Below, in pieces: positions 1 through 9,152 of a stretch of 64,000 nt of DNA. The translations under genes and the position numbers were made by a program. The first letter of the stretch is position 1. Every line of letters starts with the position of its first letter. This DNA comes from Thermosinus carboxydivorans Nor1. Lineage in GTDB: Bacteria; Bacillota; Negativicutes; Sporomusales; Thermosinaceae. The DNA lies in the NCBI RefSeq assembly GCF_000169155.1, contig NZ_AAWL01000001.1:264001-328000 (forward strand). Direction: 5' to 3'. The notes under the pieces were generated by a model. It made no database searches and had not been told where the DNA came from. It saw only the letters and a program-made list of their open reading frames with translations.

Positions 1-249
1 AACTATATCAGCGCCTGATCGTTCCACGCCAAACTGCCTGGTAGCCCCATGGTTAAAGTCCTTGCGCCGTATCGAAATAACGCTACACCCATATTTCAGC
101 GCAACTTGGGGAGTTGCATCATCAGATTCTGAGTCGATTACAATGACTTCATGAGGAACTATACTTTGTTTCTTTATTGACTGCAACAACAATTCAAAGT
201 TGCTGCCGGCATTTAGAGTGGGAATGATAAGTGATAAGGCTTTAAACAT
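1..249 (-). CDS. Glycosyltransferase family 2, rhamnosyltransferase-like (N-terminal part only)
   Basis: The first 83 codons of a leftward gene that leaves the window. The start is the ATG at 247-249. The translation opens with a GT2 (GT-A fold) strand, LSLIIPTLNAG at residues 5-15, followed by the acidic nucleotide-sugar loop IDSESDD at 39-44 and the motif DFNHGATR at 64-71. That last motif is common in rhamnosyltransferases of the RfbF/WbbL type. It is the last visible gene of the polysaccharide operon, and dTDP-rhamnose genes lie upstream in the same operon, so rhamnose transfer is a reasonable inference. The acceptor sugar cannot be told. Confidence 0.8.
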   Translation of the reverse strand, partial: MFKALSLIIPTLNAGSNFELLLQSIKKQSIVPHEVIVIDSESDDATPQVALKYGCSVISIRRKDFNHGATRQFGVERSGADIV

Positions 250-282
250 TGAAGCCACACCTTTATCCTAGCAATAATCCCT

Positions 283-1206
283 CTAACTCTGAATCTGTCC
301 AATCCAGTCCCAAGTCCGTGCCAAACCTTCTCTAAGCGGAATCTGAGGTTGCCAACAAAGCTTTTCCCTAGCCAGTCGGTTATCCAGCGCCGATCGATAT
401 ATATCACCGTGACGTGGCGTACAGTACTGTATGTCAACTGTCCGTCCAGCTACATCAGTCAATAACTGTATCAAATCGTTAACACTTGTCTCACTAGCCG
501 TACCAACATTAAATACCCCGTTGACATCAGGCGTAATCAACGCCAGCCAATTGGCATTAGCCACATCGCCTGCATACACAAAGTCTCGCGTCTGGTAACC
601 GTCGCCATACACTGTCAATGCTTCACCGCGAGCCATCCGGCTGGTAAAAATGCTAACAACACCACCTTCTCCACCGTCGCCCTGACGCTCACCATAGACA
701 TTGGCATATCGCAGTACCACGCCTTCAAGACCGAACAACCGCGTGTACATGGACAAATATGTTTCTGCCGTCAACTTGCTCAAACCGTAAACAGACGCAG
801 GAGCCATCTTAGCGTCTTCCCTTACCGGCACGGCTACTCCATCGCCATAAACCGCTGCCGACGAAGCCAGCACTACCCGACGCACCCCAAAACGACGACA
901 GACTTCCAGTACATTCACTGTTCCCAGTACATTGACTCGACAATCAAAATCTGGCTTGTCCATCGATACCGGTACCGACGTCTGCGCCGCCAGGTGGACA
1001 ACCCCATCAAACTTAACATTTGCAAACAGTTCAAACAATACTGGACTGCACACATCCATTTCGATAAATGTAGCCTGAGCATTGACGTTTTCCCGTCGGC
1101 CGGTGCTAAGATCGTCCACAACCGTCACCTGACAACCCTCATGTATTAACTTATCAACCGTATGGGAACCAATGAATCCGGCCCCGCCAGTAACCAATAT
1201 CTTCAT
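283..1206 (-). CDS. NAD-dependent nucleotide-sugar epimerase/dehydratase (extended SDR)
   Basis: A 307-residue extended short-chain dehydrogenase of the UDP-glucose 4-epimerase type. Visible are the Rossmann motif TGGAGFIGS at residues 6-14, an acidic pair DD at 31-32 suited to NAD, the serine cluster SSAAVYG near 115-121, and the catalytic YxxxK at Y140/K144. The start at 1206 is preferred to an upstream start at 1239, because GGAG lies 8 bases before it. It probably epimerises or oxidises a UDP- or GDP-sugar for the surrounding glycosyltransferases. The substrate is not evident: UDP-glucose, UDP-GlcNAc and UDP-glucuronate epimerases share these motifs. Confidence 0.85.
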   Translation of the reverse strand: MKILVTGGAGFIGSHTVDKLIHEGCQVTVVDDLSTGRRENVNAQATFIEMDVCSPVLFELFANVKFDGVVHLAAQTSVPVSMDKPDFDCRVNVLGTVNVLEVCRRFGVRRVVLASSAAVYGDGVAVPVREDAKMAPASVYGLSKLTAETYLSMYTRLFGLEGVVLRYANVYGERQGDGGEGGVVSIFTSRMARGEALTVYGDGYQTRDFVYAGDVANANWLALITPDVNGVFNVGTASETSVNDLIQLLTDVAGRTVDIQYCTPRHGDIYRSALDNRLAREKLCWQPQIPLREGLARTWDWIGQIQS

Positions 1207-1422
1207 TACATCAGCTCCTTTTTTGCAAGCCCAATACACTAAACCTAATCCGTGCTGCCGCTATTCCCCGCACTAGCAGAAAAAGATGTTCAAATGCCTT
1301 AACCCATCTATGGAGTAAATTATTTCAATTCACACTTTTTGACCTAAACCTGCTTAAGATACATTGACCTTTTTTACCTATTTAATTCACCGCTCTTTTA
1401 ACTTCACTACTTATACAGACAA

Positions 1423-1533
1423 TTACGCACCCAATGTCATTGAAAGCATTGACGCGACACACGTAGCCGGCAAATTCTCGGTATTGTAAGTGACAATGAT
1501 GACTTCGCAGTCCAAATAGCCAGGCAATATCAT
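1423..1533 (-). pseudogene. Truncated family 2 glycosyltransferase remnant (36 codons)
   Basis: A short reading frame whose ATG overlaps the TGA of the upstream double glycosyltransferase as ATGA, so it would be translationally coupled. It encodes EVIIVTYNTENLP near residues 10-22, which is the first strand and loop of a GT2 domain. It then stops after 36 codons, before any acidic motif. No continuation in other frames was seen in the AT-rich stretch down to the epimerase gene. The rest of 1207-1529 shows no gene or clear terminator. This looks like the 5' stub of a glycosyltransferase gene lost by deletion. Confidence 0.55.
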
Positions 1534-3485
1534 TGTCTCCAAAGCACATCTCCCCACAAATATCCGATTAACGCCGCTGCGGTGGCTGGATCGTCCCATA
1601 AGATGAGATCCACGTATGAGTTGTACTCGCGAACAAAATTGATCACGTCAATCGGCACCGAACCACGCAAATCAAACACGCATGCTTGCCCACGCGACTG
1701 ACACTCCTTGAGATCAGCCAGAGACGGCAAGCTCTCCCTTACTTTGAACACTCTAAAGGCCCCAGCTCTCCCGCTTTGGATAAGTTTTTGTAGTTCGGCG
1801 CGCTCAAGCGGCTGGTAGTCAGTCGGGACGAGCCAACGCCGAATGAATCGCCGGCGAACTATGTTTGTCTTACGGAACTGCTCGACCCGAGCCGACTTGG
1901 TCACCGACTTTAAGTGAATTCTATGCCGATAAAGCGGCTCTGGGATATACACAAATGTGCCGATTTCCGCAATTTTCAAAGCCAGTTCCCAGTCTTGAAC
2001 CCCCGACAATTCCTCGTCACATCCTCCTACGGCAATATAGGCGTGCCGACGGATCACCTTTAAGTGCGAGGCGATCATGCCATCGAGTAGATCGCTCCGA
2101 ATATGTTCGGGGCCCCGTGGCCGGATTTGGTCATAGCCCCCGTATTTGGCAACGCGAAGCACCTTGCCAGACTCGTCGACATCCAGGCGGTCTGTAAAGA
2201 AGTAATCTGCTTCAGGATGCCGTATAATTTCTTCCCTCACCCGTGCAAGCGCACCAGGCGGCAGTGCATCATCACAATCAAGAAAGGCTATGTACTCGCC
2301 TCGGGAAAGTTCAACGGCCACATTTTGCGTGACAGAAACACCGCGATTCTGTTCATTTATGATAATCCGTAGTCTTGATAGCTTCCCTTCAAGAGACCGC
2401 AAGAGTGCCTTCACCCGCATATCGGGCGAAGCGTCATCAATACAGATAACCTCAATGTCCGTCAATCCCTGATTAGCAAGCGAATTCAAGCATTCCTCAA
2501 GATAGTCAAAATGGTTATAGATCGGAATAATGACAGTTAGCAACGGAGATTCAACTATCGTACCCAGAAAGCCAAGCCTCGCAAGCAGCTGATCCGAAAG
2601 ATCAGAATCTACGTTCAGGGGACCTGCTGATAGCCCCGTTGGCTGGGATGATGGCACCTCGGCCTGCAATCTGGAGATTTCCTTCCGATATTCAGGATGG
2701 CCTCGGTAGTACTGCTCGAACCATGACACTGCCGAATCGAAAAATAGCGGTTCCATCTTATGTACCATGGAATCAATTTTGAGAGCAGCATTTAGCCAGT
2801 TCTTTCCCATACTAACTACAGAACGACGCATACTATTTTCATGTTGGCGATAAATCGCATAATGGCCTGGCAAATAAGCCATCCTTTTGCCTTTGATAGC
2901 AAGGGAACACCAAAAGACCCAATCCTCCTTGGCGCGCACCTCATTGTCAAAGCAAGTTTCCGCGAACACGCTGGCGCGAAAAAGCGCGCAATGGATTGGA
3001 ATAGAGAAGCCCCTTTCCCACCGGTAGAGGAAATCCTCCAGCGAGAGATCGAAACGCGCAATTGCTTCGTCCGGCTTGTAAAAATGACTACATGTCTCAT
3101 CGCAGATAAGAAAATTGCACACGGACACATCAAGATCGCGGGCAACTATCATATGCGCCACCTGGGCATCTAGTTTTCCTGGAATCAGTAAATCGTCAGC
3201 GTCAAGGAACTGAATAAAATCCCCAGTCGCCATCTCAATACCTACATTCCGTGCTCCAGATAGTCCACGGTTTGACTGTCGAACAACCCGAATAAAATCG
3301 GAAAGCATTGCAACCTGGTTGAGGTAATATGGCATTTTGGGATCCGAGCTGCCGTCGTCGATAACAATGATCTCCAATGGTCCACTATACGCCAGCAGAG
3401 CCGAAGAGACTGATTCATACAAATATTTTCCTTGGTTATAGCAGGGGATGATTACAGATACCTTTGGGGGGGAAATAGGAATCAT
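1530..3485 (-). CDS. Tandem-domain family 2 glycosyltransferase (GT2-GT2)
   Basis: A 651-residue protein with two GT2 catalytic domains. The first spans about residues 8-230, with VSVIIPCYNQGKYL, IDDGSSD and the DxD-type FLDADD. The second spans about 315-540, with LTVIIPIYNHFDYL, CIDDASPD and FLDCDD. Both look catalytically intact, so two successive sugar transfers by one polypeptide are likely. About 90 C-terminal residues match nothing I recognise. The start at 3485 has GGAGGAGG upstream and overlaps the preceding gene's stop by 4 bp (ATGA). No membrane segments are obvious, so it should act on the cytoplasmic face on a lipid-linked glycan. Confidence 0.88.
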   Translation of the reverse strand: MIPISPPKVSVIIPCYNQGKYLYESVSSALLAYSGPLEIIVIDDGSSDPKMPYYLNQVAMLSDFIRVVRQSNRGLSGARNVGIEMATGDFIQFLDADDLLIPGKLDAQVAHMIVARDLDVSVCNFLICDETCSHFYKPDEAIARFDLSLEDFLYRWERGFSIPIHCALFRASVFAETCFDNEVRAKEDWVFWCSLAIKGKRMAYLPGHYAIYRQHENSMRRSVVSMGKNWLNAALKIDSMVHKMEPLFFDSAVSWFEQYYRGHPEYRKEISRLQAEVPSSQPTGLSAGPLNVDSDLSDQLLARLGFLGTIVESPLLTVIIPIYNHFDYLEECLNSLANQGLTDIEVICIDDASPDMRVKALLRSLEGKLSRLRIIINEQNRGVSVTQNVAVELSRGEYIAFLDCDDALPPGALARVREEIIRHPEADYFFTDRLDVDESGKVLRVAKYGGYDQIRPRGPEHIRSDLLDGMIASHLKVIRRHAYIAVGGCDEELSGVQDWELALKIAEIGTFVYIPEPLYRHRIHLKSVTKSARVEQFRKTNIVRRRFIRRWLVPTDYQPLERAELQKLIQSGRAGAFRVFKVRESLPSLADLKECQSRGQACVFDLRGSVPIDVINFVREYNSYVDLILWDDPATAAALIGYLWGDVLWRQ

Positions 3486-4906
3486 CCGAGTGCCTCCTCC
3501 CGAGATCCGTCCACAGTGGAAAAATATAATGGAATCTCCTTTACACTCTTGACGAACACGTTCCAAGCATGACGGGTTTCAATGAGATTCAGTAGCGCCT
3601 CGGCACGGCGTGCTGCGTCTTCAGGATTTGCTGCAATTTGGCGCAACGCGGACTCATAATCAGCCACGTCCGGCCGCTCTGGAAGCGGGTAGCCAGTATT
3701 CTCATAGATCAATTCGCCAACACCACCGACCATCGGAGCAATTACCGGAATACCAAGTGCACCGACTTCCAGAATTATGTTAGGCATTCCCTCCCACCGC
3801 GAGGTAAAGATGAAACCGTCGAAATCACTATCGGTAATCAGTTCCCGAGGATTCGAAAACGGTCCCCGGTAAATAAGATTTGGTAATACCGGCAGAGTTT
3901 TTTCTTCATCAACAACACAGTGACCGAAAACAACGAAATCTGCGAATGAACAGTGACGTATTATTTCAAGCAGCAAGTCCACCCGCTTCTCTGCATCTAG
4001 CCGCCCCGCCCACAGCACACGCAACCGTCGGCCAGGAGAGCGTGCAGCAAGTGTCCGGATAAAGGCTCTAGATCGGCTAATAGTCGTCTCATCAAGTATC
4101 CGACACGGATTGTAGACGACCCTCAATTTCCGCTGGCTAGCCTCATCGAGTGCATACTCCCGAATCGCGTCGTTCAGAAAACGACGGTTGTCACTAAGCA
4201 AACCACTTAAATAAGGCAAACCTGGTTGAAGGAAATACGCAGCATAGCCAATCTTTTTACCACCCGGATCGAATTGGAAGGCAAAAATACTGGCAAATAT
4301 CTTGGTAAAATTGCGTATACGACCGCCTTCGTCCAAGATCAACCTCCAGGCGACTTCACTGTTAATGTTATGAAAAACATTGGGGCGTAAAGCTAACAGA
4401 AGATTTTTCATCAACGCACGCTTGCGATGGTAGCCTAAATCCCCCCCCAGGTAACGATCCAGCACTACCAATTTGACCCCGGACGGCAGTTCGATGCGGT
4501 TATTCACTACATTCTGATCCGCTACCAAAATGACAACCGATCGGTCCGGTTCTATTTCGCGTATCGCCTGCGCAAAATTAAGCGCAACAAGCTCAGCGCC
4601 ACCTGTACTTAACAAAGGCAGAGCAATTACATGACCTACTGGCCCATAGATAGCACAATGAACGCTTAAATCCTGAACCAACTGCACCAAAGATAAATCG
4701 TCACTAGCGCTCCAGACCGGTCGTCTTCTGACTGCAACGTACAATTGCCGTAGTACATCCCAAAAAGATCGACCATGGATGCTGCTTAAGAACACTTTCA
4801 AAAATTGAGAAACAATCTCACGAATGCGCCATTTGACACGTATAGGAAGCGGAATTCGGTGATAAAGATAACGAACGAAATAAATAAACCACTTCGAATT
4901 AGTCAA
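3482..4906 (-). CDS. Glycosyltransferase family 4 (GT-B fold)
   Basis: About 474 residues with a GT4 layout. The N-terminal Rossmann half contains ALPLLSTGGAELVALN near residue 100. The C-terminal nucleotide-sugar half has RVLWAGRLDAEKRVDLLLEI and the E-x7-E type motif SRWEGMPNIILEVGALGIPV. Retaining chemistry is expected for this family; donor and acceptor are unknown. The start is the TTG at 4904-4906, preceded by GGAGG 6 bases upstream. A second TTG at 4921 lacks a ribosome site. It lies between two double-domain glycosyltransferases and is coupled to the downstream one by an ATGA overlap. Confidence 0.85.
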   Translation of the reverse strand: MTNSKWFIYFVRYLYHRIPLPIRVKWRIREIVSQFLKVFLSSIHGRSFWDVLRQLYVAVRRRPVWSASDDLSLVQLVQDLSVHCAIYGPVGHVIALPLLSTGGAELVALNFAQAIREIEPDRSVVILVADQNVVNNRIELPSGVKLVVLDRYLGGDLGYHRKRALMKNLLLALRPNVFHNINSEVAWRLILDEGGRIRNFTKIFASIFAFQFDPGGKKIGYAAYFLQPGLPYLSGLLSDNRRFLNDAIREYALDEASQRKLRVVYNPCRILDETTISRSRAFIRTLAARSPGRRLRVLWAGRLDAEKRVDLLLEIIRHCSFADFVVFGHCVVDEEKTLPVLPNLIYRGPFSNPRELITDSDFDGFIFTSRWEGMPNIILEVGALGIPVIAPMVGGVGELIYENTGYPLPERPDVADYESALRQIAANPEDAARRAEALLNLIETRHAWNVFVKSVKEIPLYFSTVDGSREEALG

Positions 4907-4926
4907 CTTTTCCCTCCGCAAAGAAC

Positions 4927-7674
4927 TTATCTATTTTTACCTATAAGCTTTAAAAGAGAGTACACCCAATATGAAAATTTCAAGAGAAGTCGCCACACTT
5001 TTTTACCCCTGATCGTTCTGACAAGAGATATAAGTTCAATCTCTTTAGGAAATAAGACTTCGCTGCTGTTGAACTGTATGGTTGTGACCGAATCCGGGTG
5101 ACCAGGCGATGCGTGAATGAGGCTTAGAATCACATTAGCATCAAGACGCGACAATACTGGAATGTTACGGATCAACCTTCTACGGCCAAAATAGCGGTTG
5201 TAAGTTTTCGACATGCTACCAGGAGTGTTTCTATACAAATAGCCTGGAGAAGGAATTAAGCTAAAACGGTTCCCTAACCATGCCATTTTGGTATAAAATG
5301 CCCAATCCTCCCACGTAGAGCGATCACTCTGATCCCAACCGCCCACGGCACGAACCCTATCAGTATCTATGAAAACATTAGCTGAAATAAACTGGTTTTC
5401 GTAAAGCGATAAAGCACGAGCCTCAGGTACACCGATGGGTTTCCAATACCACCCATAACGCATTGGAGATAAATCGTCTGGCAGATCAGCAAGCTCAGAA
5501 AAGTAGATCGCAAAACCAGTAGCTGCGATAAGAGAATTATCAACCTGCATCGCAACGAAGGCATCGCTTAAAGTTTGAGGCAGCAATACATCATCGGAAT
5601 CAATCATGAAGGTGTATTTCGATTGCGACGCATATAAACCACAGTTTCTGGCGCCGGCAAGGCCTTTATTCTCCTGCCTTATGACTCGCGTGGGAAGGAC
5701 GGAGTTACAATCTTCAACGAAGCGAAGCAATTCCTGATGGTACGAATTATTAGAGCCATCATCGATAAGAATCCATTCCTTGGGTCTTAATTGCGATCCC
5801 AAAATGGATTTAAACAAGTCACGAAGATAATGAAGTGGTGTGTTGTACACAGGTGTCGAAATCGTAATATCTGTCGCTGCTGCCCAGTCCCATTCCAATT
5901 GGCTTAAGGTAAAGGTAGCAGGAGATGTCACTTTGTATGTATTATTGACTTCATGCTGTCGCTTGAGAATTCGTACCGACTTTTCGTAAACAATATCTTC
6001 GTAGCTATCCACAGGTAATGTAATTATCTCCTCGATTTTTTGGGCTAAAGCTTCTGGCGACGGATTTGAAAAAAATCGCTTCACATACTGCTCATCATCA
6101 ACCACCTCAATGGCACCGCCGGTATTATAGGCAACAAAACGGGTCGATAAAAGCAATTGCTCAAGCACTACATAAGAGTAGCTTTCTCCGCGCGAGGGCA
6201 CTACAAACAAGGCATCCTGGCGATTATCGATTACAAACTTTATGAAGTCCGAATGATTAAATCTCAACCATCTATAGGCCTTTATTTTACCAAGTCTATG
6301 AATATCCTCATCGCTTGGACTGCCTGGTCCAACAGATATAATTTCTTGAATGCCGTCCAACGCCGATCGCCCGTAAAGCAGGAAGATTGCATCGAGGAAA
6401 TCCGGCCACCCCTTTAATTGCATGTATTTCCCAATAAATATAATTTTTCGGATCTGACCAAATTTGACAGGCGACACCTCTGGCAAAAGGCTCAAATCAA
6501 AAGGCAATCTTCGAATGGTTAGATTATGCACCTCGTGGCCAAACTCATTCTGCAACAATTGCGCCAAGTAATTGGATGGCACCCAGCACTCATCGACATT
6601 CTTAAAAGTATAGTTGTCTTTTATAGTTATTTTCAATTCATCAACTGTATAATTTGAGGCTTTTTCATCCTGCTCTCCGAATTTGATGTAATCCACTGAA
6701 CCATGCAGGAACACTCGCAGCCACAAACTTTGTGGAAGAACCCCGGTCTTCTTGGCCTGAACAATCCTAAACCCAAGAGATAGATAGTCCTGAAACTCGC
6801 AGATCCGTAAGTTCGGTAAAGTAAAGAGAACGACTTTAATTGCTTCAATCAAACCAGGACCGTCAATCATCTGCTCCCATGACAAATGCTCGATAACTGA
6901 TCGAACTAATATCGTTCGGCCATCTTTTGCTTCAACTGACGGATCGAGATCGCAAAATAGAGTTACACACCTGTCATTAAAGCGCTTGATGTTGGCAACG
7001 TATGTACCAATCCCGCCCGTTGGCTTTAATGATGCATCTTCGGTTGTAACCAGCAAAAAGTCAGCTTGCAGAGCAGAGTGCAGTAAGCCTAAGCTCTCAA
7101 GGTAACGCTGATAACCTAATGGCGACACGCTACAGCTGAAAACTATCCCTGATGGCTTTCGGCTGAGTTCAGTCAGTTCAAAGCCACTAGCTAGCAAAAA
7201 GGTTTTAAATTCATCCTCTGTCCAATATCTGACACCCTTCTGTTCCGGGGTATAAATCACAACTGCAGAAGACCTATTGTGCAAAGAAAGCTTCTTGAGT
7301 GCCAGCAGCACAGGTCTGGGATCGACGAGACACGAAAGATACTCAGATGTTAGCAGAAAAACGCATGGCTGCGCCGAGCCTCGCAAATAAAGGTCGTCCA
7401 CCGTTGTTGCCCAGCTATCCACCATTAGGGGCACAAACCGCTCACGGCCCAAATACCGTTCAGCAGGGAAATCGAACCAAGTTACCGAACAATCATCAGG
7501 GACTTCAAAATCATAATCACCGAATATCCATAGCTGCCGGCCACTGGAACAAACTCCAGTTAACGTAAGCCCCATTTCCTGAAATAGGCCACGATTTACC
7601 TTAAACTGAGTTGGAATATAAGTGTAAGTACCTGCTGAGAAATTCGCAAAGAGAGATGTAGAAAAAAGTGTCAT
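4927..7674 (-). CDS. Bifunctional glycosyltransferase, GT4-GT2 fusion
   Basis: A 915-residue protein. The N-terminal two thirds are a GT4-type GT-B enzyme: GGIGTYVANIKRF near residue 220, KIIFIGKYMQLKGW near 415, and SRGESYSYVVLEQLL near 500. From about residue 620 a complete GT2 domain follows, with ITISTPVYNTPL, LIDDGSNNS, NKGLAGARN and FMIDSDDVL. Such fusions usually make consecutive linkages in one repeat unit; that role is inferred. The start at 7674 sits 2 bp after the upstream stop, with GGGGGA ahead of it. Longer in-frame starts would run back into the previous gene. Base composition is more AT-rich than the housekeeping half of the window. Confidence 0.85.
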   Translation of the reverse strand: MTLFSTSLFANFSAGTYTYIPTQFKVNRGLFQEMGLTLTGVCSSGRQLWIFGDYDFEVPDDCSVTWFDFPAERYLGRERFVPLMVDSWATTVDDLYLRGSAQPCVFLLTSEYLSCLVDPRPVLLALKKLSLHNRSSAVVIYTPEQKGVRYWTEDEFKTFLLASGFELTELSRKPSGIVFSCSVSPLGYQRYLESLGLLHSALQADFLLVTTEDASLKPTGGIGTYVANIKRFNDRCVTLFCDLDPSVEAKDGRTILVRSVIEHLSWEQMIDGPGLIEAIKVVLFTLPNLRICEFQDYLSLGFRIVQAKKTGVLPQSLWLRVFLHGSVDYIKFGEQDEKASNYTVDELKITIKDNYTFKNVDECWVPSNYLAQLLQNEFGHEVHNLTIRRLPFDLSLLPEVSPVKFGQIRKIIFIGKYMQLKGWPDFLDAIFLLYGRSALDGIQEIISVGPGSPSDEDIHRLGKIKAYRWLRFNHSDFIKFVIDNRQDALFVVPSRGESYSYVVLEQLLLSTRFVAYNTGGAIEVVDDEQYVKRFFSNPSPEALAQKIEEIITLPVDSYEDIVYEKSVRILKRQHEVNNTYKVTSPATFTLSQLEWDWAAATDITISTPVYNTPLHYLRDLFKSILGSQLRPKEWILIDDGSNNSYHQELLRFVEDCNSVLPTRVIRQENKGLAGARNCGLYASQSKYTFMIDSDDVLLPQTLSDAFVAMQVDNSLIAATGFAIYFSELADLPDDLSPMRYGWYWKPIGVPEARALSLYENQFISANVFIDTDRVRAVGGWDQSDRSTWEDWAFYTKMAWLGNRFSLIPSPGYLYRNTPGSMSKTYNRYFGRRRLIRNIPVLSRLDANVILSLIHASPGHPDSVTTIQFNSSEVLFPKEIELISLVRTIRGKKVWRLLLKFSYWVYSLLKLIGKNR

Positions 7675-7676
7675 AA

Positions 7677-9152
7677 TCAAAAGTCCCCCATAACTAGCTT
7701 TCGCAATACTCGCAACGGCTTGGTAAGCCGCCATGATCGTGAAGACAGAACCGCTGCGATCTGCGCATCACGTTCTTCCACGGCCTGCTTGAGGCTGGCG
7801 ATCTCTTGTTCTTTGCAAGCAATATCTTGTTCCGCCAGTGCAAGCCTCCACTTAAAATGACTGGCTTCTTCCCAGTACTTTGTTGCATTGTTTTTATGCC
7901 ACTCAACATCATGAATAGAAGCTATTTCATTGCTCTTATAAACAAATTTATGTGAAAACCCAACAGGATCATAATCAAGGATAGCTGTTATCTCTCTACG
8001 TTTAGAAACCAACCCTTGAATGCAGTTAACCACCCCTTCAAGCCAGCGCTTTCTGGCGGCTACTTTCCATTCATAATCTGGCAGCACAGGATTTACTAAG
8101 AATTCTTCAAAACTTTGTTTGATGTCTAGCGCAAGGCACTTCTGGCTGTAATAGTCGTTATTACTATTTAGCCAACATGGCACGCCCAGTAAATGCATAA
8201 ACAGCGTAACATGGTATGAACATGAATAAGCCATTAACGCAGAAATCCGCTTCTTATTACAAGGTTTGCCGCAGTAAGCTAAAAAAGCGCCGTCGAGAAC
8301 GCGATAGTCACCAAAAGGGAACTGTTTTTCCAGTTCCTTTATCGAAGAAAGAGTATCAACGACAAAGTGCCGTTTGTCATTAAACGCATTAATAACAGTC
8401 ACGCCGCCTTTTGCAGCCTCAGTGGTAGTTAGCTTATTTAGGTGATCACACAGTAAAGAAAGCTGATTATCGTTTCCGGTATATGTCGAAAGATTTAAAT
8501 GTAACAACAACCCGCGACTAACATCAACATCAAATCCAGACGCAAGTTTTTTCAACTCTTCATATGCGTCATCAAAAGAGAATGAGGCGGCAATACCATT
8601 ATTGGCCAAATTTTGACGAGATAACTCATCTCTTACGCCTACCATGAGCGGTTTAAAAGTAACAATGTGCTTTGCTACTCTTTCAGAAAATATGGAATCA
8701 ACTTGCTGCCCTGATATAACATAAGCTGGTATTTTTAATGAATTGATTAGAAACTCTGTTAATGAAAGAACATAATCACCCCATTTTCCGTTTAAAAATC
8801 CGCCGCCGTATAAGTGCATTAATTCAACCGCTCTAAAATTCAGAGCTTTCTCAATATAAAGTCCTGACTCTGAAAAATCTAAAGGTTTCTGCGAAACAAA
8901 TAATATACAAGAAACCCCATATACCCTCTTTGCATAAAGGATAAAGTTTTGATCACTAATAGATTCAACGGCGAATACAGGTATAGGTATAAAACTGCCA
9001 ATACTGTTATGCAGCCGAATTGTTCCTTTTAATTGGAGAATGTCACCAAAATTACCATAGCCGAAATCGCTTCCTACCAGAAATGCTTTGGGAGCTGAAC
9101 TCTCAAGTATTTCCTTGCTGTCAGGATCACAGTATAGATACCATTTATCCAT
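7677..9152 (-). CDS. Polysaccharide pyruvyltransferase-like protein with C-terminal coiled coil
   Basis: A 491-residue protein. The first ~350 residues resemble the polysaccharide pyruvyl transferase (CsaB/WcaK) family: GYGNFGDILQLKG near residue 30, LYGGGFLNGKWGDY near 115, VISGQQVDS, then VGVRDELSRQNL and the SFDDA loop. This family adds pyruvate ketals to sugars, although distant members do other chemistry. The last ~70 residues form a charged coiled coil ending in SSRSWRLTKPLRVLRKL, a tail often attached to bacterial glycosyltransferases. The start at 9152 overlaps wzt by 8 bp. Family membership is fairly sure; the exact reaction is not. Confidence 0.68.
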   Translation of the reverse strand: MDKWYLYCDPDSKEILESSAPKAFLVGSDFGYGNFGDILQLKGTIRLHNSIGSFIPIPVFAVESISDQNFILYAKRVYGVSCILFVSQKPLDFSESGLYIEKALNFRAVELMHLYGGGFLNGKWGDYVLSLTEFLINSLKIPAYVISGQQVDSIFSERVAKHIVTFKPLMVGVRDELSRQNLANNGIAASFSFDDAYEELKKLASGFDVDVSRGLLLHLNLSTYTGNDNQLSLLCDHLNKLTTTEAAKGGVTVINAFNDKRHFVVDTLSSIKELEKQFPFGDYRVLDGAFLAYCGKPCNKKRISALMAYSCSYHVTLFMHLLGVPCWLNSNNDYYSQKCLALDIKQSFEEFLVNPVLPDYEWKVAARKRWLEGVVNCIQGLVSKRREITAILDYDPVGFSHKFVYKSNEIASIHDVEWHKNNATKYWEEASHFKWRLALAEQDIACKEQEIASLKQAVEERDAQIAAVLSSRSWRLTKPLRVLRKLVMGDF

